A stretch of DNA of 21,543 bases, taken from positions 1-21,543 of the forward strand of contig DATHGT010000185.1 in the NCBI GenBank assembly GCA_035317605.1. The letters run 5' to 3'. The notes under the pieces are model-generated. The model ran no database searches and had not been told where the DNA came from. It saw nothing but the letters and a program-made list of their open reading frames with translations. Numbering within the stretch: position 1 is the stretch's first letter; every line of letters begins with the position of its first letter. The position numbers and the translations under genes are program-made. Source of the DNA: DATHGT01 sp035317605 (GTDB lineage Bacteria; Methylomirabilota; Methylomirabilia; Rokubacteriales; CSP1-6). Shown here one piece after another: positions 1 to 7,773 of the stretch.

Positions 1-55
1 GCCGGCCGCCGCCGCGCGCCGCGCGCCCGAGCTGAGGCTCTCCAGCCATGACCCT

Positions 56-139
56 GGGCGGACAGACGCCGTGTCAAACCGTGGGGCGCGGACAGATGAC
101 GTGTCAAAACCCGAGCGGACAGATCACTTGCTAACAACA
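56..139. mobile_element. Probable IS21-family element end with repeated terminal motifs
   Basis: The motif gcggacaga occurs three times, at 58-66, 88-96 and 115-123. The first two copies are followed by (c/t)g(c/a)cgtgtcaaa, and the third by tcacttgctaacaaca, which ends at about 139. Several short direct repeats at one end, with an outer end reading TGT...inward on the other strand, are typical of IS21-family (istA/istB) insertion sequences. One plus-strand frame from base 1 stays open to a TGA at 49-51 (Arg/Ala-rich, ...AEALQP) and could be the tail of a transposase helper gene. Only the end is visible, so the family call is inference from repeat architecture and remembered end motifs; no transposase domain can be read. 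Confidence 0.5.
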
Positions 140-319
140 GCGACGGGCGGGGTTCGCGGACCGCGTGACGCCTGGGGACGGACGTGGTACGCTGTATTTG
201 TCTGGTTCGGGGTGCTGACCACGGTGGTCGTTCCTGCCCTCATCAGTCCACGCTTTGGTGCTCGCCTCCGCTGTTCCAGGGCGCGTGGTTTCCCGGCGGA
301 GGTACATGGAGACACTCTC
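140..319. other. Non-coding leader upstream of the RRM gene
   Basis: This stretch lies between the presumed insertion-sequence end and the start of the RNA-binding protein gene. A plus-strand frame stays open through it, but its residues resemble no domain and it crosses the repeat motifs, so I do not call it coding. A GGAG at 308-311 is the ribosome binding site of the gene at 320. I see no convincing -35/-10 pair and no RNA gene here. Confidence 0.4.
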
Positions 320-634
320 ATGGCTCAGAAGCTTTTCATCGGCGGTCTTCCCTTCGGCACCTCCAGCGAGGCGTTGCGCGAGCTCTTCAACCAGGTCGAG
401 GGCGTCGAGACGGTCACGGTAGTCACCGATCGAGACACGGGCCGGTCGCGCGGCTTCGGCTTCGTCGAGATGTCGACGTCCGAGGCGGCCGACGCGGCGG
501 TGCGGAAGTTCAACGGCTATTCGCTCGACGGACGCACCCTGAAGGTCGAGATCTCGAAGCCGTCCGCACCGCGCAGCAACGGTGGTGGTGGCGGTGGCGG
601 GTTCCGCTCCGGTGGTCCGTCGCGGCGCTGGTAG
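320..634 (+). CDS. RRM-type glycine-rich RNA-binding protein
   Basis: This 104-residue protein is a single RNA recognition motif with a short glycine-rich tail, the classic layout of small bacterial and cyanobacterial RNA-binding proteins linked to cold or stress RNA handling. RNP2 is KLFIGGLP at residues 4-11 and RNP1 is RGFGFVEM at 44-51, both with the aromatic residues that stack on RNA. Residues 88-104 are Gly/Arg/Ser-rich (a run of seven Gly). I chose the ATG at 320 because GGAG sits 8 bases upstream and the RRM begins immediately. An in-frame start at 71 would add a low-complexity extension reading through the insertion-sequence end. The gene stands alone and ends at a strong palindrome. 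Family assignment is firm; the RNA targets are unknown. Confidence 0.93.
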   Translation: MAQKLFIGGLPFGTSSEALRELFNQVEGVETVTVVTDRDTGRSRGFGFVEMSTSEAADAAVRKFNGYSLDGRTLKVEISKPSAPRSNGGGGGGGFRSGGPSRRW

Positions 635-665
635 GGCGAGTCTCGCCCCACCGGAACTGACTCAC

Positions 666-693
666 GAAGGGCGCCGGATCTCCGGCGCCCTTC
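666..693. terminator. Perfect 28-bp palindrome between converging genes
   Basis: gaagggcgccgga (666-678) is exactly complementary to tccggcgcccttc (681-693), leaving only two central bases. It lies 31 bp after the RRM stop and 7 bp before the end of the converging FMN gene, so it is well placed as a bidirectional terminator. There is no T-run on either side. Confidence 0.7.
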
Positions 694-700
694 GGTGCGT

Positions 701-1477
701 TCACCCCCGAGCCGCGCGGGCCATCTCGATGAGCACGGCCCGGCTGTCCCCGGCCGTCGTGACCTCGCGGGGAAACGCGATCCGCGTGCTCCAGCGGCGC
801 TCGCCGTTCTTCAGATGGAGCTTGAAGCCGAGCCGGTCGACGGCCACCATCCGCGCCTCGTCCGCCGCCTCTCCGCCGAAGAAGCGCGCGTAGGCCAGCA
901 GCGCGTCCGCGTGATCGGCGTTCATGTGCTCCATGATGCCTTCGGCGATCTCGGCCAGCGGGTCGGGGCGCGCGGCCGCGTACTCGCCGGCCTCGACCCA
1001 GCCCATCGCCGCGAAGCCGCCCACGAAGTAGACGTCCTCGACGTCGAGACGCCAGAACGAGAAGTCCTCGAAGTCGACCCAGTAGGCGGCGTTGGGATGA
1101 GCGGCGAGATACACCGGCCGCGCCGCCGCCAAGTCATCGCCCGTCAAGCGCTGAGCGCGCCCCATCAGCGTCACACGGCCGGACGCGAGCGGATCGCCGG
1201 CGGCTCCCGGCTGGGTGACGAGAAGGCTTGCGCGCGCGTCCCCTCCGAGGTTCTGCGTGTGCATGGCCATCGAGCTGATCAGGAATAGAGGACGTCCCTT
1301 TGGGTCGAGAGCGTACGGCATGATCGACGCGAACGGATGCCCGGGATGTCGGCGCGAGAGCGTCGCCAGCGTTCCCGTCCGCCCCTGGTGCAGCAGCGTG
1401 CGGGCGCGCTCGGCGAACGAGGGCTCGGGGACGACCGGCTCATCCGACGCGCGCGGCGGCCCGGCATGCTGGCTCAT
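701..1477 (-). CDS. HugZ-like pyridoxamine-5'-phosphate-oxidase-fold protein with DUF2470 domain
   Basis: This is a 258-residue soluble protein. Residues about 20-165 form a PNPOx-like FMN-binding split barrel (LLHQGRTGTLATLS, then FASIMPYALD and LFLISSMAMHTQNL). Residues 175-258 match DUF2470, with the HMNADHADALL motif near its start. This arrangement is that of the HugZ/HutZ haem-utilisation family and related FMN or haem-binding oxidoreductases. The ATG at 1477 is preferred over an in-frame extension to 1597 that would run inside the upstream gene. It begins 4 bp after the helicase stop, so the two genes are probably co-transcribed and translationally coupled; no strong Shine-Dalgarno is visible. 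Haem cleavage, haem transfer or an unrelated FMN role cannot be told apart from sequence. Confidence 0.85.
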   Translation of the reverse strand: MSQHAGPPRASDEPVVPEPSFAERARTLLHQGRTGTLATLSRRHPGHPFASIMPYALDPKGRPLFLISSMAMHTQNLGGDARASLLVTQPGAAGDPLASGRVTLMGRAQRLTGDDLAAARPVYLAAHPNAAYWVDFEDFSFWRLDVEDVYFVGGFAAMGWVEAGEYAAARPDPLAEIAEGIMEHMNADHADALLAYARFFGGEAADEARMVAVDRLGFKLHLKNGERRWSTRIAFPREVTTAGDSRAVLIEMARAARG

Positions 1478-1481
1478 GGGC

Positions 1482-4403
1482 TCATTCTCGCGTGGCCGTA
1501 AAGGGGCAGATCTGGTTGTAGGCGCAGTAGCGGCAGGCCTGGCGCGACGGGGTGGCGTCGAAGCGGCGGGCGCGGATGCCGGCGGCGGCGGCTTCAACCG
1601 ACTCGATCGCCTCGTGGACGTCCTCCTCGGTGGGGACGTGGCGGCCGACGGCCTGAGTTTCCACGAAGCGCAGCTCCACGCGCTGGGGGAGGGCGCCGGT
1701 CATCTCGCGCCAGGCCAGCGCGTAGATCTTGAGCTGGAGGGTCGCGCGTGCCCGACGGTCGGCGTCCTTCTGGCGGGTGACCTCGCTGGTCTTGTAATCG
1801 ACGATCACGGCGCCGAGCAGGTCCTCGTCGACGCGGTCATAGCGACCGCGGACACGGTTGGCGCCGAGCGTGAACCCGAAATCCTTCTCGACGTATCCGG
1901 GACGGACCCCTTCGGCCTCCTCGTGGTTCCAGAACCTGATCAGCGCCTCGTGGCCCGCCTTCTTGCGCGCCTCATGATGCTCCCACGTGAGGAAGCCCTG
2001 ATTCTCCCACTCGCGCTCGTAGACGGCGAGCAGGTCTTCGAGCGCCGTGTAGTTGCCGGCGACCCGGCGCTTGAGGTAGTACTCCACGACCTTGTGGATG
2101 GTGTTGCCGTAGACCACGGTGTGGTGGCGCAGGATCGGCACCCTCAACAGGTGCACGTAGCGATACTTCAGCGGGCACGTTTGATAGTCGTCGACCTGCT
2201 TGTGACTGAGCACCAGCTCCTCGTCGGGCGGCAGCGGCGCCATGGGCTCGAAGGTGCCGTCGGGCGCCGGCGCGAACAGCTCGATCTCCTCCACCGCGCG
2301 CGCCTTGAACGGCCGCGCCGCGTCCTTGGGCAGGTCGAGCGCCTCCAGCACGAACTGGCTGACCTTGCGCTGGCGCGTGCCGCCGTAGTCGCGGGCGCTG
2401 GTGAGATACAGCTCGCGCATCGCCCGGGTCATGCCCACGTAGCAGAGCCGGCGTTCTTCCTGAAGATGGAAATCGCCGGCCGGCAGCACGTCCTTGATCA
2501 GCTCGGCGGGGATCTCGAGCGCGTCGCGCCGCCGGCGCAGCGGGAACTTGTCCTGCACGAGGTTGACCAGGAAGACCACGGGGAACTCGAGCCCCTTGGC
2601 CTTGTGCACGGTCAGCACGCGGACGGCCGGAGTCTCGACGTCCGCCTCGACCACCGCCGGGTCTTCGCCGGCGTCGATCAGCGCGTCGAGGTGCTTGACG
2701 AACTCCCGCACGTTGTCGTAGCGCAGCGCGCGCGAGGCGTCCTGGATGCGACGGAAGAACTTCGAGATGTTCTGGACCTCGGCCTCGTCGCGGGCGGTGG
2801 CGGCCTTCGACATCCGGGCGAGCCAGCCCGAGTCGACCAGGAACTGGTAGAGCAGCTCGCCGGTCGGCATCTCGCGCGCCAGCTCCATGTAGCGCTCGAG
2901 GTCGGCGACGAGGTGAGCGATGACTCCCCGCCCCTCTTCCGAGAGCTGCTCGGAGACCTCGGCGATCTCGGCGACGCCCCGGAAGACGTCGAAGAGCCAG
3001 CGGTGGCGGCGGTCGGCGTAGGTCGCGCATCGCGTGAGGTCGACGATCGGCATCTGGTAAATGTCGGACGACGCCAGGTAGTGGAGCGACACGGACTCGT
3101 CGGGATGGGCGACGGCGCGCAGGAACGCGATCAGCAGGCGCACCTCGGGGCGCCCGTAGAGCCCGGCGTTGCCCGAGAACGTCCACGGGACCCCACGCAG
3201 GTTCAGCGCGCGCAGGAACTGGTCGGCGTCGCCGTTCGAGCGCACGAGCACGGCCACGTCGTTGTACTTCCAAGTCCCGTCCTCCACCCGGTCGCGGATC
3301 GTCTGGGCGACCGCGTCCGCCTCCTGGCTCGCGGTCTCGTAATGCAGGTGCACGGGCTCGCGCCCCGGCCCCGCCTGCGTGGCCACCAGGTGTTTGTCGA
3401 TCCCGCTCTTGACCTCGAGCCGGTCCGGATTGTTGTGCACGATCACCCGGTACGCCGCGTCGAGGATGGCCTGGTGCGACCGGTAGTTGTCGGTGAGCAC
3501 GATTTGCCGGGCGCTCGGGTATCGCTCGAGGAATCCCAGCACGTTGGAGATGGCCGCTCCGCGCCACCGATAGATGGCCTGGTCGTCATCGGCCACCACG
3601 CACAGATTGTCGTGGCGGGCGGACAGCAGCTTGACCAGCTCGAACTGCGCGTGGTTGGTGTCCTGGAACTCGTCGACCAGGATGTACCGGTAATGGCGCT
3701 GGTAGGCGGCCAGCACGTGAGGGCGCGAGCGCAGCAGGCGCAGGGCGTAGACGATCTGATCACCGAAGTCGATGGCGCCCTCGCGGGCCATGACTTCTTG
3801 ATACTTGGCGTACGTCGCGGCCAGCTCGATCTGCTGGGCTGCGCGGTCGACCAGCTCGGCGTCGTCGGGCGCGGCGGCCGCGGCTTCGCGCAAGCGCTCG
3901 GCGGCCGCCCGGTATTCTTCGGGCGCGATGTCCTCGTCCTTGCACCGGCTGATGAGCGTGATCAGCGCCTGCAGGTGCCGGGTCGGATCGCCCAGCGGAC
4001 GGTAGCGCTCGAGCGGAAACTCGAAGAGCCGGTCGCGGAAGAAGATCACCTGCTCCGCACGGCTCAGCACGCGAAAGTCTGGCGTGAGGCCCAGCTCCAG
4101 CGAATACTCGCGGAGCATCCGGTCGCCGAACGAGTGGAAGGTCGCGATGTCGACGTCGGCGTAGCCGTAGGGCGCGAGCTGGTCGACGCGCTCCTCCATC
4201 TCGGCCGCGGCCTTGTCGGTGAACGTGAGGGCCAGGATCTCGCCGGGACGGGCCTTGCGCTGGGCGATGAGATGGGCGATGCGGCGGGTGATGACGGTGG
4301 TCTTGCCGGTGCCGGCGCCGGCGACGATCAGCAGCGGACCCGCATCATGGGTGACGGCCTCGCGCTGCTGGTCATTCAGGCCGTGGAGGATCCCGCCCGC
4401 CAT
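1482..4403 (-). CDS. UvrD/Rep-type SF1 DNA helicase fused to Fe-S PD-(D/E)XK nuclease
   Basis: This 973-residue protein is an ATP-dependent 3'-5' DNA helicase-nuclease. Motifs in order are Walker A GAGTGKTT (29-36), motif II VDEFQDTN, motif III DDDQAIYRWRGA, motif IV DNYRSH, motif V TVHKAKGLEFP and motif VI VGMTRAM. The C-terminal quarter is a RecB-like nuclease with the catalytic VDYKTSE strand. Four cysteines, C743, C957, C960 and C966, frame the nuclease as in the [4Fe-4S] nucleases of AddB and AdnAB. The likely role is end resection or recombinational repair, in the manner of AdnA/AdnB or a stand-alone helicase-nuclease. No second Add/Adn subunit lies beside it; the only partner is the downstream FMN gene. 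The ATG at 4403 is 22 bp from the divergent fumC start. Confidence 0.93.
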   Translation of the reverse strand: MAGGILHGLNDQQREAVTHDAGPLLIVAGAGTGKTTVITRRIAHLIAQRKARPGEILALTFTDKAAAEMEERVDQLAPYGYADVDIATFHSFGDRMLREYSLELGLTPDFRVLSRAEQVIFFRDRLFEFPLERYRPLGDPTRHLQALITLISRCKDEDIAPEEYRAAAERLREAAAAAPDDAELVDRAAQQIELAATYAKYQEVMAREGAIDFGDQIVYALRLLRSRPHVLAAYQRHYRYILVDEFQDTNHAQFELVKLLSARHDNLCVVADDDQAIYRWRGAAISNVLGFLERYPSARQIVLTDNYRSHQAILDAAYRVIVHNNPDRLEVKSGIDKHLVATQAGPGREPVHLHYETASQEADAVAQTIRDRVEDGTWKYNDVAVLVRSNGDADQFLRALNLRGVPWTFSGNAGLYGRPEVRLLIAFLRAVAHPDESVSLHYLASSDIYQMPIVDLTRCATYADRRHRWLFDVFRGVAEIAEVSEQLSEEGRGVIAHLVADLERYMELAREMPTGELLYQFLVDSGWLARMSKAATARDEAEVQNISKFFRRIQDASRALRYDNVREFVKHLDALIDAGEDPAVVEADVETPAVRVLTVHKAKGLEFPVVFLVNLVQDKFPLRRRRDALEIPAELIKDVLPAGDFHLQEERRLCYVGMTRAMRELYLTSARDYGGTRQRKVSQFVLEALDLPKDAARPFKARAVEEIELFAPAPDGTFEPMAPLPPDEELVLSHKQVDDYQTCPLKYRYVHLLRVPILRHHTVVYGNTIHKVVEYYLKRRVAGNYTALEDLLAVYEREWENQGFLTWEHHEARKKAGHEALIRFWNHEEAEGVRPGYVEKDFGFTLGANRVRGRYDRVDEDLLGAVIVDYKTSEVTRQKDADRRARATLQLKIYALAWREMTGALPQRVELRFVETQAVGRHVPTEEDVHEAIESVEAAAAGIRARRFDATPSRQACRYCAYNQICPFTATRE

Positions 4404-4411
4404 CTGCGATG

Positions 4412-4419
4412 ACTATACT
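4412..4419. promoter_or_regulatory. Overlapping divergent -10 elements for the helicase gene and fumC
   Basis: The 22-bp gap between the two divergent starts holds actatact. The plus strand reads TATACT (4414-4419), 6 bp before the fumC ATG. The minus strand reads TATAGT (4417-4412), 8 bp before the helicase ATG. Neither start has a Shine-Dalgarno, and the gap leaves no room for one. The geometry implies leaderless mRNAs and mutually exclusive polymerase binding. No good -35 match was found. Confidence 0.5.
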
Positions 4420-4425
4420 ACGGCC

Positions 4426-5811
<1,386 letters not shown>

Positions 5812-5817
5812 GGGACG

Positions 5818-6759
5818 TCAGCGGCGGACGCCGGGGCCGCCGGCGAGGGCGTCGGCCACGTCGCGTGGATCGATGATCGCGATGTCGCCCCACATCGAGC
5901 ACTTGAGCGCGGCCACGGCGTCGGCGGTGTCGACGGCCTCCTGGATCGGGCGCTCGCGCAGGGTCGCCCAGAGGAATCCTCCGACGTAGGCATCGCCGGC
6001 GCCGATGGGATCGACGAGCTGGACCGCGGGCCGGCGCGCCGGCGCGTACAGCCGATCGCCCTCGCGCACCAGCGAGCCGTTGGCGCCGCGCAGCAGCGCG
6101 ACGGTCGCCTTCGGGGCCCAGCCGGCCAGCTTCTCCAGCGTCGACTCGGGATCGCCGGTCAGCTCGAACACCGTCGCCGCCTCTTCCTCGCCCACGAAGA
6201 GATAGCGCACGCGCGGCAGGATCGGCTCGATGAAGCGCCGCGCGTCGGCCCCGGTCCACAGCGCCGCGCGATAGTTCACGTCGAACGAGACCATGGCGGC
6301 TTCGTCGATCGCCCGGAGCACCAGCGCGCGGGCCGAATCGCCGAGGCCCGAGCTGGCGCCGCTCAGGTGGACCAGACGCGCCCGGCGCACGGGCTCCCAG
6401 TCGACGTCGTCGACGGTGAGACTCGCGTAGGCCGAAGCGCGACGATCGTAGAGCACGCGGATGGGCCGGGGAGGCACGCCGTACTCGAGAAAGTACAGGC
6501 CGAGCCGCGCGCCCTCGGTCCGCCGGACGTAGCCGCAGTCGACGCCGTGAGCGGACATCTCGCGACGGACCCGATCGCCCCACGCGTTCGCGGGCACGGC
6601 CGAGATCCACGCGGTCGAGAGGCCGAGCCGGGCGACCGTGGCCGCGACGTTGGCTTCGGCGCCGCCGAACTGGACGTCGAGCTGACGCGCGGTCTCCATG
6701 CGCCCCGGCGACGTGACCGACAAGCGCAGCAACACCTCGCCCAGCGTGATCAAATCCAT
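5818..6759 (-). CDS. PfkB-family carbohydrate kinase, 2-keto-3-deoxygluconate-kinase-like
   Basis: This is a 313-residue ribokinase-fold kinase. The N-terminal FGGAEANVAATVARLG segment is the PfkB sugar-binding signature, and DPIGAGDAYVGGFLW near residue 255 is the C-terminal signature carrying the catalytic Asp and the anion hole. The LGEVLLRLS opening and the spacing resemble 2-dehydro-3-deoxygluconokinases, so phosphorylation of KDG to KDPG is likely but the sugar is not certain. Two in-frame ATGs exist, at 6759 and 6780, because the start region is duplicated as a 21-bp repeat. I chose 6759, where the conserved strand DLITLGEVLL begins. No Shine-Dalgarno is visible before either. The gene is monocistronic as far as can be seen and overlaps nothing. 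Confidence 0.88.
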   Translation of the reverse strand: MDLITLGEVLLRLSVTSPGRMETARQLDVQFGGAEANVAATVARLGLSTAWISAVPANAWGDRVRREMSAHGVDCGYVRRTEGARLGLYFLEYGVPPRPIRVLYDRRASAYASLTVDDVDWEPVRRARLVHLSGASSGLGDSARALVLRAIDEAAMVSFDVNYRAALWTGADARRFIEPILPRVRYLFVGEEEAATVFELTGDPESTLEKLAGWAPKATVALLRGANGSLVREGDRLYAPARRPAVQLVDPIGAGDAYVGGFLWATLRERPIQEAVDTADAVAALKCSMWGDIAIIDPRDVADALAGGPGVRR

Positions 6760-6808
6760 GGGGGGCCTGATCAAATCCATGGGGGGCCTGATTAATCCAT
6801 GGGGGGCC
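6747..6808. repeat. 21-bp tandem repeat, three copies, over the kinase start codon
   Basis: The unit tgatcaaatccatggggggcc occurs exactly at 6747-6767 and 6768-6788, and as a 20-bp variant at 6789-6808. On the coding (minus) strand each unit supplies ccccccATGGAT, so the kinase has two equivalent in-frame ATGs; in the third copy the ATG meets TAA after one codon. The outermost copy runs directly into the 73-bp dispersed repeat at 6799-6871. Confidence 0.95.
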
Positions 6809-6871
6809 TAGCCACGGGCCCCCCAAGCCCCCCGCGCTCGTCGCGCCCCGGCGCAGCCGTGGCGCTCCTCG
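6799..6871 (+). repeat. Dispersed 73-bp repeat, copy A, with GGGGGGCC hairpin
   Basis: Read on the plus strand, this segment matches 7814-7886 read on the minus strand at 63 of 73 positions without gaps (counted by hand). It begins with a hairpin: GGGGGGCC (6801-6808), an 8-base loop, and GGCCCCCC (6817-6824). It sits in the gap between the DUF3108-like gene and the sugar kinase and may act as a transcription terminator for the former. Confidence 0.85.
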
Positions 6872-6892
6872 ATAGCCGCGAGACGTCTTGCT

Positions 6893-7675
6893 TCAGCCAC
6901 CGCTTTTGAGGTGGATGGTAATGGACGTTCCTAGCATCAGCGAGGACGCGATCAGCTCGGGACGGCGGTCGGCGCCGAACACGATGCGGGCCGGGCTGTC
7001 TTCGCGCGCCCACGACGAGAACCCGCGCATGTCGAACAGGGCCGTGGGCTTCTTGCTCTCGGGATCGGGGCCGATCTTCAGCATGACCGGCAGCAGCTCC
7101 GCGCGGTACACCTTGGCGACGTCGTCGGGCCCCTCGTTGGCGGGGCGGCGGCGCCGGACCACCCGCGTGCGAAAGCCGCCGTCGCCGTCCGGCGCCCAGC
7201 GGCCGTCGGCGTAGTTCAGGATCGCGCTGATCGCGTCGTCGACGGGTCCCGGCGTCAGCGCGAGCACGTCGTCGGCCTGGCGGACCTTGCGCATGAGGAA
7301 GGTCTCGCCCCGGTAGTGATACTCCGCGGTGCGCGCGTTCCAGTCATAGACGATCTCGGTGCGCGCCTCGCGGCCCACGACCTGGAACCACGAGGTGCTG
7401 CGGGTGGGATACCACCGCCCCTCACGTAGCAGGCCGTGGCACTCGATCCGGTTGGCGATGCTTCCGCCCTCGCCGCGGATCGTCACGTCGTAGCGCCCGG
7501 CCGCGCGGTCGACGGCTTCGTCGAGGGTTCCCGTGAGGTTCAGGTTGAACATCCCGTAGAGGATCGCGACGGCGGCGGCGTAGTCGCCCCGGCGGTTCTC
7601 GACGGCGGCCCACGCCGGAGTCCACGGCGCGGCCGCCGCGGACGCGAGCAGGGTCAGGAAGCGACGGCGATTCAG
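6893..7675 (-). CDS. DUF3108-like exported protein with Tat-type signal, apparent CTG start
   Basis: The first ATG in this frame (7552) would leave a protein without its N-terminus. Reading upstream in frame gives CTG AAT CGC CGT CGC TTC, i.e. (M)NRRRFLTLLASAAAA..., an excellent Tat/Sec signal peptide ending ...AWA, followed by AVENRRGDYAAAVAILYG and then the body. From CTG at 7675 the product has 260 residues. No ATG, GTG or TTG lies between this CTG and the next upstream in-frame stop. The body (YDVTIRGEGG, TSWFQVVGREARTEIVYDWN, near-C-terminal TSITIHL) resembles DUF3108-type beta-rich periplasmic proteins of unknown function; I am only moderately sure of that family. It starts 10 bp after the desulforedoxin-like gene, implying coupling. 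A sequencing frameshift is the alternative explanation. Confidence 0.65.
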   Translation of the reverse strand: MNRRRFLTLLASAAAAPWTPAWAAVENRRGDYAAAVAILYGMFNLNLTGTLDEAVDRAAGRYDVTIRGEGGSIANRIECHGLLREGRWYPTRSTSWFQVVGREARTEIVYDWNARTAEYHYRGETFLMRKVRQADDVLALTPGPVDDAISAILNYADGRWAPDGDGGFRTRVVRRRRPANEGPDDVAKVYRAELLPVMLKIGPDPESKKPTALFDMRGFSSWAREDSPARIVFGADRRPELIASSLMLGTSITIHLKSGG

Positions 7676-7685
7676 AAGTCGATCT

Positions 7686-7769
7686 TCACGCCCGCTTCAT
7701 CGGGCGTCCGCAGCAGACCTTCTGCACCATCGCCACCTTGAGACACTTCGGACATCGGAATCCCGCCAT
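7686..7769 (-). CDS. 27-residue desulforedoxin-like CxxC...CCGxPM micro-protein
   Basis: This tiny gene encodes MAGFRCPKCL KVAMVQKVCC then GRPMKRA. The layout FxCxxC, nine residues, then CCGxPM is the core of desulforedoxin and the N-terminal domain of desulfoferrodoxin, where four cysteines bind one Fe in an Fe(SCys)4 site. The spacer is shorter than in classical desulforedoxin (about 15), so Zn binding is equally possible. The ATG at 7769 has GGGAGGG 9 bases upstream, begins 4 bp after the ttuA stop, and is followed after 10 bp by the DUF3108-like gene, so it sits inside an operon. An in-frame extension to 7886 exists but reads repeat sequence. A role in metal supply, electron transfer to the TtuA cluster or an unrelated function cannot be decided here. 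Confidence 0.75.
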   Translation of the reverse strand: MAGFRCPKCLKVAMVQKVCCGRPMKRA

Positions 7770-7773
7770 TCGA

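Noticed and set aside
71..319. N-terminal extension of the RRM protein
   Set aside because: The frame is open, but the sequence crosses the insertion-sequence repeats and resembles no domain. The ATG at 320 has a proper ribosome site and the RRM starts there.
1215..4412. Open plus-strand frame of over 1000 codons
   Set aside because: It lies antisense to the helicase-nuclease, which has every SF1 motif. The plus-strand product is a compositional artefact rich in Val, Arg, Gly and Asp with no domain.
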